From Planctomycetota bacterium (lineage in GTDB: Bacteria; Planctomycetota; Phycisphaerae; UBA1845; Fen-1342), in assembly GCA_018814045.1 (NCBI GenBank), contig JAHJAR010000208.1, forward strand, positions 1 to 34,639: 34,639 nucleotides of DNA. Direction: 5' to 3'. The notes below the pieces were generated by a model. It ran no database searches. It was not told the DNA's origin and worked only from the letters and a program-made list of their open reading frames with translations. The translations under genes were made by a program, and so were the position numbers. How positions within the stretch are numbered: the stretch's first letter is position 1; each line of letters opens with the position of its first letter. Below are positions 1-8,371 of this stretch, one piece after another.

Positions 1-113
1 CCGACGTAGTCCCGAACCGGCCAGACCGCCATGAGCCCCGCGCGCTCAAACGCCGCCGAAAGAGCTTCCCCGGGCTCGTCCACCCCCGCGCCGCCGCCCG
101 CAAAACCGCTCAC
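1..113 (-). CDS. Possible 5' end of an unidentified gene running off the left edge
   Basis: The minus strand is open from a GTG at 113 to the window edge and reads VSGFAGGGAGVDEPGEAL followed by about 19 more residues. Third codon positions are strongly GC-biased, as expected for a real gene in this genome. No Shine-Dalgarno sequence precedes the GTG, and an in-frame stop lies a few codons upstream. I do not recognise the family. With only about 37 codons visible this could also be chance open sequence. Confidence 0.25.
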   Translation of the reverse strand, partial: MSGFAGGGAGVDEPGEALSAAFERAGLMAVWPVRDYV

Positions 114-155
114 TACGACAAGCGTTAGTTACATGCCATTCGGGTAGGCTCGGTC

Positions 156-312
156 CTAAATCGAGATTCGCTCGACCTCATCGAGCGCGATTTCGTCGCT
201 CGTTCGGTCGTAGAGCACCCCCGACGAAGCCCAGAAAGTCCTGCTCAACGGTCTGGGCCTGACGCTGCCATAGCGCCTGCGCACCCTGAACGAGGTCGTA
301 CGAATGTTGTGA
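156..312 (+). pseudogene. Coding-like remnant with shifted frame
   Basis: Two adjacent plus-strand stretches read like protein but lie in different frames. About 156-213 gives LNRDSLDLIERDFVARSVVE; 214-312 gives STPDEAQKVLLNGLGLTLP, a TAG, then RLRTLNEVVRML and TGA. The pattern fits the C-terminal end of a decayed gene with one frameshift and one stop. The tail loosely resembles the ends of some transposases, but I cannot assign a family. Nothing else is visible in 1-383. Confidence 0.2.
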
Positions 313-383
313 AGACATCGGCCCGGAAACCGACCTGACGCTACCGTCAGCGCCGATACTGCCCCGCTACTGGGTAACTTGGG

Positions 384-2030
384 CTAGACCTGAAACACCC
401 CCGTGCGCAACGGTTCCAGCTCGCCCACGTGCGCTACCGCTTCCAGCGACAGCGACAGGACCGCGCGTGTGTCCGCCGGTTTGATGATCTCATCGATCCA
501 GCCGCGGGCGGCCCCGTAGCGGATGTCCATCGTCTTCTCGTAGTGCTCGTTGATACGGCGTTCCAGGTCCTTCATTTCCTCGGCGTCCGGCTCGTGCCCC
601 TTGCGTTTGAGCGAGGCGATCTCGACGCCCAGCAGGGTCTTGGCGGCCGAGGCCCCGGCCATCACCGCGTACTTGGCCATGGGCCAGGCATAGATGAAGG
701 TCGGGTCATACGCCCGCCCGCACAGGGCGTAGTTGCCCGCCCCGAAGCTGCCGCCGGTGATCACCGTGATCTTCGGCACGATGCTGTTGCTGACGGCGTT
801 CACGACCTTGGCCCCGCAGCGAATGATGCCGTCCTGCTCCGAGTCGCGCCCGACCATAAAGCCGCTCACGTCCTGGATGAAGATGATCGGCATCTTGTAC
901 TGGTTGCAGGTCAGGATGAAGCGGGACATCTTGTTCGCGCTGTCGGTGTAAATCACCGACGGAAACTGGATTGGCCCACGGGCGGGTTTGACCAGCTTCT
1001 TCTGGTTCGCAACGATTCCGACCGCCCAGCCATCCACACGTGCGTACCCACATACGATCGATTGCCCGTACTCGGCCTTGTACTCATCGAACGTGTCGGC
1101 GTCGACGATATGCTGCAACAGGTCGCGCGTGTCGTACTCGCCGCGCTTGCCCGTGCAAGCCGGGTCGTACACGCGCTCGGCCGGTCTCTTCGGGGCCACG
1201 GGCGTCACCCGATCAAAGGGGCATGTCGGCGGGGCACCGAGCTTGCCAAGCAAGCGCCGCAGACGCTCGAGGCACAGCTCCTCATTCGGCTCGAGGAAGT
1301 CGATCGTGCCGCTGATGGCAGCGTGCATCGACGCACCGCCTAGCTCCTCGTGACTGGTTTCCTGCCCGATCGCGGCCTTCACCAGCGCCGGACCGGCCAG
1401 GTACAGGCCCGAGCCCTCGGTCATCAGCAGCTTGTCACACATGACGGGCAGATAGCCGCCGCCGGCAACGCAGTTGCCCATGATCGCCGAGAACTGCGGG
1501 ATACCCTTGGCACTGATCACGGCGTTATGGCGGAAGATGCGGCCAAAATCGTCCTCGTCGGGAAAAATCTCGTCCTGCATCGGCAGGAACACGCCGGCCG
1601 AGTCGACCAGGTAGATGATGGGCAGCCTCGTCCGCAGACAGCAGTGCTGCGCGCGGATGACTTTCTTGCACGTCGCGGGGAAGAATGCGCCGGCTTTCAC
1701 GGTGGCGTCATTGGCAACAATGATGCACAACCGCCCGGAAACGCGGCCCAGACCGACGATCACACCAGCGGCCGGCACGCCCCCCGCCTCTTCGTACATT
1801 CCCTCGGCGGCCCATAGACCGAGTTCGAAGAACGCGTCGTCCCGGTCCCGGTCACAGAGCAAGGCGATTCGTTCGCGAGCCGTCAGCCGCCCGTGGCGGT
1901 GCTGGCGGGCGATGCCGCGTTCGCCGCCGCCCTGACGGATGACCGCCTCCCGCTCCTCGATCTCCTTGAGCAGTTGCTCCAGGGCTGTCTGGGCCGGGCT
2001 GTTCTCCGCCGTTTGCACTTTTGCGCTCAT
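384..2030 (-). CDS. Acyl-CoA carboxylase carboxyltransferase (beta) subunit, methylcrotonyl/propionyl type
   Basis: This 548-residue protein is the carboxyltransferase half of a biotin-dependent acyl-CoA carboxylase, which moves CO2 from carboxybiotin to an acyl-CoA in branched-chain or odd-chain acyl-CoA metabolism. The N-terminal crotonase-like half contains VKAGAFFPATCKK, IYLVDSAGVFLPMQDE (about 139-154) and GNCVAGGGYLPVMCDK. The C-terminal half has QDVSGFMVGRDSEQDGIIR and TGGSFGAGNYALCGRAYDP, the two oxyanion-hole glycine loops. Overall the motifs look closest to methylcrotonyl-CoA carboxylase beta, so that substrate is my first guess. The frame stays open upstream to 2240, but the extra 70 residues are Arg/Pro-rich and non-family; MSAKVQTAENS at 2030 is the natural start although its Shine-Dalgarno is weak. 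No biotin carboxylase or carrier gene is in the window. Confidence 0.93.
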   Translation of the reverse strand: MSAKVQTAENSPAQTALEQLLKEIEEREAVIRQGGGERGIARQHRHGRLTARERIALLCDRDRDDAFFELGLWAAEGMYEEAGGVPAAGVIVGLGRVSGRLCIIVANDATVKAGAFFPATCKKVIRAQHCCLRTRLPIIYLVDSAGVFLPMQDEIFPDEDDFGRIFRHNAVISAKGIPQFSAIMGNCVAGGGYLPVMCDKLLMTEGSGLYLAGPALVKAAIGQETSHEELGGASMHAAISGTIDFLEPNEELCLERLRRLLGKLGAPPTCPFDRVTPVAPKRPAERVYDPACTGKRGEYDTRDLLQHIVDADTFDEYKAEYGQSIVCGYARVDGWAVGIVANQKKLVKPARGPIQFPSVIYTDSANKMSRFILTCNQYKMPIIFIQDVSGFMVGRDSEQDGIIRCGAKVVNAVSNSIVPKITVITGGSFGAGNYALCGRAYDPTFIYAWPMAKYAVMAGASAAKTLLGVEIASLKRKGHEPDAEEMKDLERRINEHYEKTMDIRYGAARGWIDEIIKPADTRAVLSLSLEAVAHVGELEPLRTGVFQV

Positions 2031-2254
2031 AAGCTGCGTTCCCAGAGAAACCTGGAATATAGTGCCGCGCTCTCGGCCGGGCAAGACACGCTGCCTGCGG
2101 AGCGCTGGGCCGCGGCGCGCCGGACATATGGTCAAGCGTAGCCGGCCGCGCATGATGGTGGGCAGCCGGGTCGTCGGCACGCCAGCCACAGCCGGCACGC
2201 GCTTCCACGATCCTGCTGCCCACGTCTTGGCACTGGCCACTCACTCAGGAGCGA

Positions 2255-3058
2255 TCACTCACTCATCAGCTCCACAAACGGATCGATGTCGAACCCGTTG
2301 ATGTCGCCATCGCCGTTGATGTCGGCCAGCATGTGGTTGCAGTCCGGATACTGCGTGTAGTACTCGTCGTACGGCTCCTGATCCTGCATGACCATCACGA
2401 ACGGGTCAATATCGAACCCGTTCAGCAGTCCATCGCAGTTCAGGTCACCCTTCTCAAACGTGGATACGCCGGTGAAGGTCACATCGTCGATGTTCCAGCC
2501 GCAGTAGGTGACGGAGTAGTCGGTCGGTCCCAGTCCCCAGCGAACGTACACGGTTGCCTGGCCATCAGCAGTGGCGGAGATATCGAAGCTTTGAGCCATC
2601 CAGGCTCCATCGTAGATGTTGCTGCCTCACCCATCCGGGTTGTGCCAGACCTCCACCCAGTTCACACCGTCGCTGCTGACCTCGATCCAGGCCTCGTCGT
2701 AGCAGATTGCTTCCACCCCCAGCCAGCGCTGGAAGTGCAGTTGCACCTCGGTGTAGCCGGTGAAATCGAGCGCCTTGGTGGTCAACCACAGCGTCTCATC
2801 CATGTAGTTGGGATAATCGCCGTTGAGGTTGTAGCCGTAGACGTTCTCGCCCGTGTAGCCGCTGGCGGGATCAGGCCCACCCGAGCTGCCGCCTCCGCCG
2901 GTCGGCACGCCGAAGGCCCAGTCTCCTTCCACAGCCCACCCCGGATCGTCATCCATAGGGAAGCTGTAGACCTCGTTCTGAGCCCACGCCGTGGTCACCA
3001 GCAACACAGCGACCAGCACCATCCCCCCGATTCTCGTGCAGATCCTAGCTGTACGCAT
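2255..3058 (-). pseudogene. Secreted dockerin-like protein interrupted by an in-frame TGA
   Basis: A single frame of 268 codons is broken by one TGA at 2627-2629; the sequence on both sides reads as one protein (VEVWHNPDG, stop, GSNIYDGAWMAQSFDIS). It starts at ATG 3058 with a strong GGAGG seven bases upstream and a Sec signal peptide (MRTARICTRIGGMVLVAVLL, cleavage near AWA/Q). The body resembles a beta-sandwich surface protein (WLTTKALDFTGYTEVQLHF, WNIDDVTFTG). The C-terminus carries a duplicated dockerin-like module, GDLNCDGLLNGFDID and ADINGDGDINGFDID, also found in the gene ending at 16549. Codons after the TGA show no SECIS-like hairpin, so selenocysteine is unlikely. A nonsense mutation or a sequencing error is the simplest reading. 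Cargo function is unknown. Confidence 0.75.
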
Positions 3059-3228
3059 CCAAGGTCCTCCGCTTCTGCGCTCGCAGCCAGTGGGCCGGCC
3101 GACGAAACCGACTGGCCACAGCATCCCCAGGTTGGCAGACTCATGTCGGCCGTTCAGACTGCTGACAGCGGGAGCGGCACACAACCGCTCCGTCAGTGAT
3201 TGTAGCACGTTACGGGCGTGGTTTACGG

Positions 3229-3262
3229 GCCGCACGCAATATGGGACGTTCCTGCGTGCGGC
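3229..3262 (-). terminator. Candidate hairpin terminator after the PLP enzyme gene
   Basis: A perfect 10-bp inverted repeat (GCCGCACGCA / TGCGTGCGGC) with a 14-base loop starts 18 bases past the stop of the PLP enzyme gene. There is no U-tract on the minus strand, so it may be an RNA-stabilising hairpin rather than a true intrinsic terminator. Confidence 0.35.
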
Positions 3263-3279
3263 ACACGCGTGACAGAGCG

Positions 3280-4731
3280 CTAGCCGCTGCCGACCGCCAC
3301 GGCAGTCCTAGCACTCGCCGCGTGCAACGCCTGATCGAGATCGGCGATAGTGTCGTCGGGGTGCTCGCCACCCACGCAGAGGCGCACCATATTCGGGGGG
3401 ATCGCGGCCAGTTCGCGACCTTCTTCGCCCTGTTGCTGGTGAGTGGAGATGGCGGGGATCGTGGCCACGCTCTTGATCCGTCCCAGGTCGGTCGCCCGCC
3501 AGATGCGCTGCAAGCCGTCGAAGAAATCGCGCGTGGCTTGGGCACCGCCGTTGACGCAGAAGGACATCAGATGTCCGTAGCGGTTGACCGGCTGGCCATA
3601 CTGCTCGTCGCACTCGGCATCCACGAGCCACATGTACCGGCTGGCCAGCTCGTGCAGGGGATGATTGGGCAAGCCGAGATACTGCACGCTCTCGATCTGC
3701 GGATGGGCCGAAAGAAACTCGGCCACTTTCATCGTGTTGCGACTGAGCAGGTCCATCTTGGACCGCAAGGTGCGCATGTCATTCAGCGTCATGATGGCCT
3801 GCATCGGATGCAGGTTGGGGCCATAATCGCGGTTCGGCAGGTACTTCACGTACAGCGCGAAGTCCCTCTTCAGATCTTCGTTGTCGATTGTGCTAACCAG
3901 GTCCTTCCGCGCGGTCAGCGCCCCGGCGACGCCGAACCCGCTGGTAGTCAGGCTCTTGGTCGCCGATTGCACGACGATGTCGGCCCCGTGACAGAGGGGC
4001 CGCATCAGCGCCGGCGAGGCCACGGTGGCATCACAGATCAAGGGCAGGTCGTGGCTGTGCGCCAAGTCGGCCACGGCCTCGATATCGAAGAAGCCCTGTC
4101 CCGGGTTGCTGGGCAGTTCGCCGTAGAGGAAACGCGTGTTCTCGTCGATCTGGGAGGCCCAGGCGTCGATATCGGTCGGATCTTTGATCCAGCGGCACTC
4201 GATGTCGCGTTCCTCCATCAGCCGCACGTTGAACTGCTGGAACGTGCCGCCGTAGCACTGCGCGGTGGCCAGGAAATTCCGCGGTTCGAGCTTGTTGTGA
4301 AAACGATGGACCAGGAACGGCTGCACGGCGGTCATGATCGCGGCCATCCCGGAGGAGGTCGAGCAGCACCCGGTTTCCCCGTCGTATCCATATCCTTCCA
4401 GCAGTGCCAGCGTCCATTCGTAGTAGTACGTCGACGGGTTCGCGATACGGGAATAGCACCAGGTCGGGATCAGATAGGCCAGGGCGGCCGCCATCTCGTC
4501 CGAGTCCCGGTAGGCCTGCGAGGCGCTCATGAAGATCGGCTCGATGATCGCGCCCTGATAGTCCTCGATCGCATCCTCGACGCTGTACAGTCCGTGCACC
4601 GCGATCGTGTCGAACTTCCATTTCTTGACGACCTCGCGGATGTACTTGTCGCGTTTGGCCAGATAGGCGTTGTTCCGATCGATATGCCGCTGCATGCCAG
4701 GAGTAATCTGGACGTCTTCGCCACCCAACAC
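3280..4731 (-). CDS. Cys/Met-metabolism PLP enzyme (cystathionine gamma-synthase / O-acetylhomoserine sulfhydrylase family)
   Basis: This 483-residue fold-type I PLP enzyme belongs to the trans-sulfuration family, whose members act on activated homoserine or on cystathionine. Visible landmarks are the tyrosine/arginine segment CYSRIANPSTYYYEWTLALLEG (about 92-113), the glycine-rich TSSGMAAI, the cofactor-binding CDATVASP (D234) and the Schiff-base lysine in QSATKSLTTSGFG (K259). It is longer than typical MetB/MetC (about 390), with about 60 extra N-terminal residues. The start is a GTG at 4731 with AGGAG eight bases upstream; the TTG just after it is an alternative. It faces threonine synthase across 199 bp, so a methionine-branch role on O-acylhomoserine is inferred. 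A lyase such as methionine gamma-lyase cannot be excluded. Confidence 0.88.
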   Translation of the reverse strand: MLGGEDVQITPGMQRHIDRNNAYLAKRDKYIREVVKKWKFDTIAVHGLYSVEDAIEDYQGAIIEPIFMSASQAYRDSDEMAAALAYLIPTWCYSRIANPSTYYYEWTLALLEGYGYDGETGCCSTSSGMAAIMTAVQPFLVHRFHNKLEPRNFLATAQCYGGTFQQFNVRLMEERDIECRWIKDPTDIDAWASQIDENTRFLYGELPSNPGQGFFDIEAVADLAHSHDLPLICDATVASPALMRPLCHGADIVVQSATKSLTTSGFGVAGALTARKDLVSTIDNEDLKRDFALYVKYLPNRDYGPNLHPMQAIMTLNDMRTLRSKMDLLSRNTMKVAEFLSAHPQIESVQYLGLPNHPLHELASRYMWLVDAECDEQYGQPVNRYGHLMSFCVNGGAQATRDFFDGLQRIWRATDLGRIKSVATIPAISTHQQQGEEGRELAAIPPNMVRLCVGGEHPDDTIADLDQALHAASARTAVAVGSG

Positions 4732-4930
4732 GATTGTCTCTCCTCTCGAAAACGAGCTCTGAACCTCCGTCCTGCATCCCTAGGATACACGATCCAGGGG
4801 CCCGTACGCCAGCCGCGCACCGCGTCTGGCCTGCCCATTCGCGCCGCGCTGCGGTAGACTCTTGTGGGGTGCGTTTTGCCCGGTCAGACACCGGCAGCGG
4901 ATTTATGCCCACCAACATCAGGAAGAGCAG

Positions 4931-6298
4931 ATGAGTGAACCAATCAGATTCTACAGCACCAACCACCAGACCCCTGCGGTCACGCTCGCCGAGGCCTTGC
5001 TGCAAGGCCAGGCCCCCGATCGCGGGCTGTTCATGCCGGAGACCGTGCCGGCCATCAGCAGCGCGACTCTGGCGGCCTGGGCCGACAAGACCTATCCAGA
5101 CCTCGCCCACGCCGTGCTGCTCCCCTTCGCCGCCGGCGTGTTCGACGACCAGACGCTGGCCGCGCTGTGCACCGACGCTTACGACTATGATGTGCCGCTC
5201 GAACCGGTTACGCAGAGGCGCTACCTGATGCGGCTTGATCGCGGCCCTACCGCCTCGTTCAAGGATTTCGCCGCCCGCCTGATGGCCCGCTGGATGAGTG
5301 TGCTGAACCGCGACGTGACCGGCGATCTGCTGATACTCACCGCCACCTCGGGCGACACCGGCAGCGCCGTAGCGCACGCCTACCACGGCGTGGAGCGCGT
5401 CCGGGTCGTCGTGCTTTTCCCCGTCGCAGAAGTATCAGACCGGCAGCGCAAGCAGATGACCACTATCGGCGGCAACGTCACGACGCTGGGCATCGACGGC
5501 AAATTCGACGACTGCCAGGCCATGGTGAAGCGGGCCTTTTCCGACCCAGCGCTGGCCGCCCTGCGACTCACCTCCGCCAACTCGATCAATATCGGCCGCT
5601 TGCTGCCGCAGGCCGTTTATTACGTGTACGCCTATGCGAAATTGGCCGAGGCCACGCGCGGCGAGCCGCTGCTGGTCAGCGTGCCCTCCGGCAATTTCGG
5701 CGACATGATGGGCGCCGTGCTGGCGCGGCGGATGGGGCTGCCCATCCAGCGGTTGATCATCGCCACCAACGCCAACGACGAGGTGCCCGTTTTCTTGCGG
5801 ACGGGCGTCTACCAGAAGATCGTCCCCTCGCGGGTCTGCATCTCCAACGCGATGAACGTGGGTCACCCCTCGAACCTGGCGCGGCTCGTCGACGTCTACG
5901 GCGGGCACATGGACGAGACCGGGCACTTGCACAAGTCGCCCGACCTCGAGCGCATGCGCGGCGATCTCTACGCCGTCAGCATCAGCGACGACGAGACCCG
6001 GGCAACGATCAAGGCGGCGTATGAGACACACGGCACAATCCTCGAACCGCACGGCGCGGTGGGCTGGGCCGGGCTGGCACGCTATGTGCGTGAGCATCCC
6101 GAGCACGCCGCCACGCTCGCGGTATCGGTCGAGACGGCCCACCCGGCCAAGTTCCCCGAGGAGATCCGCGCCACGCTGGGTATCGAGCCGGAGGTTCCCC
6201 CCAGCCTGGCCGGTCTCGAAGAGTGTCCGGAGAGCTACGAGACCTACTCGGCCGAGTACGAGCCTTTTCGCGACATGCTGCTGAGAGAGTACACGTAG
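4931..6298 (+). CDS. thrC: Threonine synthase
   Basis: This 455-residue PLP enzyme converts O-phosphohomoserine to threonine. The N-terminal segment (MSEPIRFYSTN, then LAEALLQGQAPDRGLFMPE) is the typical ThrC cap. The PLP lysine is K111 in GPTASFKDFAAR. TATSGDTGSAVAHAY is the phosphate loop, and ANSINIGRLLPQ and SVPSGNFGDMMG are also characteristic. Length fits the E. coli/yeast-like long form. ATG 4931 has AGGAAG close upstream and overlaps the stop of a short upstream frame by chance. It is divergent from a PLP enzyme of the methionine branch, so two users of homoserine derivatives share one intergenic region. It ends 19 bases from the convergent fdhD. Confidence 0.95.
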   Translation: MSEPIRFYSTNHQTPAVTLAEALLQGQAPDRGLFMPETVPAISSATLAAWADKTYPDLAHAVLLPFAAGVFDDQTLAALCTDAYDYDVPLEPVTQRRYLMRLDRGPTASFKDFAARLMARWMSVLNRDVTGDLLILTATSGDTGSAVAHAYHGVERVRVVVLFPVAEVSDRQRKQMTTIGGNVTTLGIDGKFDDCQAMVKRAFSDPALAALRLTSANSINIGRLLPQAVYYVYAYAKLAEATRGEPLLVSVPSGNFGDMMGAVLARRMGLPIQRLIIATNANDEVPVFLRTGVYQKIVPSRVCISNAMNVGHPSNLARLVDVYGGHMDETGHLHKSPDLERMRGDLYAVSISDDETRATIKAAYETHGTILEPHGAVGWAGLARYVREHPEHAATLAVSVETAHPAKFPEEIRATLGIEPEVPPSLAGLEECPESYETYSAEYEPFRDMLLREYT

Positions 6299-6317
6299 GC
6301 GGCCGCATGCGCGTGAA

Positions 6318-7100
6318 TCAGGATGCGCGCACGCGCTGCGGATGTGTGTACACCGTCGCTCGGTCACCCCGCACGAAACCGCACAATGTGACGCGGCACC
6401 GCTCGGCCACCTCGACCGCCAGCGACGAAGGCGCTGAGACCGCCGCCACGAGTTCGATACCCGCCCGAGCAGCCTTGGTCATCATCTCCAAACTCACGCG
6501 CCCGGAGAGCAGGACGCCGCGGCTCTTCAGACCAACCCCCTCCAGAATGCACTTGCCGATCGCCTTGTCGAGCGCGTTGTGCCGCCCGATGTCCTCCGCG
6601 AAGGCGATGATCTCGCCCGCCCCGGAGAACACGGCCGCCGCATGTGCCCCGCCGGTCTGTTGGAACAGCTTCTGCCGTGACGCCATCTCCGCTGCCACCT
6701 CGCACAGCAACGTGGGCGACACCTGCACCGTCTCCTCGCACGCCAGCGATCCCTCAAGCAGCTTCTCGACGTTGCGGCTGCCACACAGCCCGCAGGAGGA
6801 GGTGACAATCAGGTTCCGCCCTGCCACGGCCGCGGGCGGATTGTCGATGTGCAGCGCGGCAATGCGTTGCTGTGGCTCCCAGGTGAACTGAAGCACGTCG
6901 GCGGCGCACTCAATCATCCCCTCCGAGAAGGCGAACCCGACCGCGAGCGCCTGGACGTCGCAGGGCGTACACATCAACGCGAAACTGCCCACCTCGGCGA
7001 CCATCACCGTTACGAGCGCCTCGACCACGACCGCCTCGTCCGGCACATGTTCCGGCTCGCGCATGGCGCCCGAGTAGCGCCGCGCACCAACGCCGCGCAT
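6318..7100 (-). CDS. fdhD: Formate dehydrogenase accessory sulfurtransferase FdhD
   Basis: FdhD carries sulfur from the cysteine desulfurase IscS to the molybdenum cofactor and is needed for active formate dehydrogenase. The CxxC sulfur-carrier pair is C103/C106 in TSSCGLCGS. FAEDIGRHNALDKAIGK and the SGRVSLEMMTKAARAG region are signature segments. I chose ATG 7100 (MRGVGARRYSG), giving 260 residues, because family homology begins there; a GTG at 7133 is possible, and the frame stays open to 7214 inside the previous gene. No strong Shine-Dalgarno is visible. It is the last gene of the minus-strand formate dehydrogenase/molybdenum cluster, 71 bases after the ModE-fusion gene. Confidence 0.95.
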   Translation of the reverse strand: MRGVGARRYSGAMREPEHVPDEAVVVEALVTVMVAEVGSFALMCTPCDVQALAVGFAFSEGMIECAADVLQFTWEPQQRIAALHIDNPPAAVAGRNLIVTSSCGLCGSRNVEKLLEGSLACEETVQVSPTLLCEVAAEMASRQKLFQQTGGAHAAAVFSGAGEIIAFAEDIGRHNALDKAIGKCILEGVGLKSRGVLLSGRVSLEMMTKAARAGIELVAAVSAPSSLAVEVAERCRVTLCGFVRGDRATVYTHPQRVRAS

Positions 7101-7171
7101 CGATTCACTCAGACTGTCGTCGCTCGTACCCACCGCGGGCCTGCACTTCCGATCCGCGCCGCTGCGGCGCT

Positions 7172-7978
7172 TTAGCGCGTGACATCCAACTCCTTCAAGG
7201 CGGCCGCGGCACACCGATCAGCGCATGTCGCCACCTCGGCGTTGACGCGCTGATATGTTTCCAGCAGGTGCCGCCCTTCCGACGAGAGTTCGGAACGCCC
7301 GCCGCCGGCCCCACCGGGCTGGGTCACCAACAACGGCTTGCCCCAATGCTTGTCGGCGGTCTTGATCAGATCCCAGGCATGACGGTAGCTCATCCGCGAG
7401 GCTGCCGCCGCTTCACGTAGCGTGCCCAACTCGTCGACGTTCTCGAGCAGGCGGGCGAGTCCCGTTCCAAACGCATGCTGACCACCCACGACAAACCAGA
7501 CCTTGGTCCGCACTCCCGGCCCGCAGCGACACACGAATCGTTCCTGCGCCGCCAACAAATCGCAGACCGCCTCGCGCAGGGCCGTATCGCCGAGCCGTGG
7601 ACGCAACACGCGCTTCCAGGCGCGCATGGTCCCGCGCGGGCCGATTCGGATCTGGGCTCGTGCGGCCAGGGCCGCGGCATCGCCGCGCTCATCCGTCTCG
7701 CCCGGAATGCTCTCGATAAAGATGACGACATCGCCTTTCTGCTTGCGCACCCAGGCGTTGCACTCGAGCACGATGTGTTCGTGTGTACCGCGGACTTGCT
7801 CCAGAAACGCGGCCAGTTCCCCTTCGGTATGAAAGAAGTTGCCGGGCTTGTCCGGCCTCGTCTGCCCGTGCCCGACCTTCGCGTACACAGAACTCGGAAG
7901 CAGCCGGCAGAGCCCCAGCGCCAGATGAGTCTTGCCCACGCCGCGCCCGGCACCACCGATGACCCAGATCATCGTCAT
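7172..7978 (-). CDS. P-loop NTPase fused to a ModE-like winged helix-turn-helix domain
   Basis: This 268-residue protein has two parts. Residues 1-155 look like a small P-loop NTPase: a Walker A motif, GGAGRGVGKTHLALGL, sits at 8-23, with further beta-strand/acid segments (HIVLECNAW, GDVVIFIES). Residues 157-250 match the DNA-binding domain of the molybdate regulator ModE: FGTGLARLLENVDELGTLREAAAASRMSYRHAWDLI followed by PLLVTQPGGAGGGRSELSSEGRHLLETY. The molybdate-binding MOP/TOBE domains of classical ModE are absent. The NTPase may be MobB-like, but its loop differs from the usual MobB motif, so I leave the substrate open. Its ATG overlaps the preceding stop in an ATGA. Inferred role: regulator or sensor tied to molybdenum cofactor supply for the adjoining formate dehydrogenase. 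Confidence 0.8.
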   Translation of the reverse strand: MTMIWVIGGAGRGVGKTHLALGLCRLLPSSVYAKVGHGQTRPDKPGNFFHTEGELAAFLEQVRGTHEHIVLECNAWVRKQKGDVVIFIESIPGETDERGDAAALAARAQIRIGPRGTMRAWKRVLRPRLGDTALREAVCDLLAAQERFVCRCGPGVRTKVWFVVGGQHAFGTGLARLLENVDELGTLREAAAASRMSYRHAWDLIKTADKHWGKPLLVTQPGGAGGGRSELSSEGRHLLETYQRVNAEVATCADRCAAAALKELDVTR

Positions 7979-8271
7979 TCAAAGCAACCCAGCTCGCAAT
8001 CGCGGATCTTCACGTCCAGCAGATCGCACAGCTTGCCGATCTTGCGGCCGTCGAGCCGGAGCTTGCCAGCCATCGCCCGCGCGCTCTGGCACGAGATCCA
8101 ACCGCCCACCCGCAGGGTCCTCTCGTCACCTTGCTCGCGCTCCCCGGCCTCCACGACCGAAACAGCACAGTCGCCCCCCGCCGCTACGACTTCCACCGCC
8201 AGGGCTCGTTCAGACACGAACGTACTGACCCGTTCCCGCAAGGCCTCTGGCACTCCCAGCGTTGCCGCCAT
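7975..8271 (-). CDS. Small conserved-looking protein with C-terminal IRDCELGCF motif
   Basis: A 98-residue soluble protein. ATG 8271 follows AAGGAG at five bases; a GTG at 8286 in the same frame is less well placed. The second half reads like a short helical DNA-binding or adaptor fold (WISCQSARAMAGKLRLDGRKIGKLCDLLDVKI) and ends in a compact two-cysteine tail, RDCELGCFE. It overlaps the ModE-fusion gene by four bases and is very probably co-translated with it. I have an impression of similar tails in small proteins near molybdoenzyme genes but cannot name a family. Function unknown; a metal or cofactor-related accessory role is inference from context. Confidence 0.75.
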   Translation of the reverse strand: MAATLGVPEALRERVSTFVSERALAVEVVAAGGDCAVSVVEAGEREQGDERTLRVGGWISCQSARAMAGKLRLDGRKIGKLCDLLDVKIRDCELGCFE

Positions 8272-8371
8272 CACGACTCCTTCCACTGGTGCAGTTCGCC
8301 GCTCGGATCATCCGGCGTCCCCGCCCGGAAGGCAAGCTCGTCGTCAGCGGCCGGTCCGGGTGGTATGTTGA

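Noticed and set aside
429-1343. 304-codon plus-strand ORF
   Set aside because: It is antisense to the well-supported carboxyltransferase gene and its translation has no family resemblance; a GC-rich shadow frame.
2627-2629. TGA in the dockerin-like gene as a selenocysteine codon
   Set aside because: Bases 16-32 after the TGA show no stem with a GU-containing loop, and the residue lies in a surface loop of a non-redox protein family.
3196-4857. 553-codon plus-strand ORF
   Set aside because: Antisense to the PLP enzyme with its complete cofactor motifs; composition (His, Arg, Gly, Val) is typical of mirror frames in GC-rich genes.
4734-4934. 66-codon ORF whose stop overlaps the thrC start as ATGA
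   Set aside because: Not protein-like, spans the shared promoter region and has no ribosome-binding site; the overlap is probably chance.
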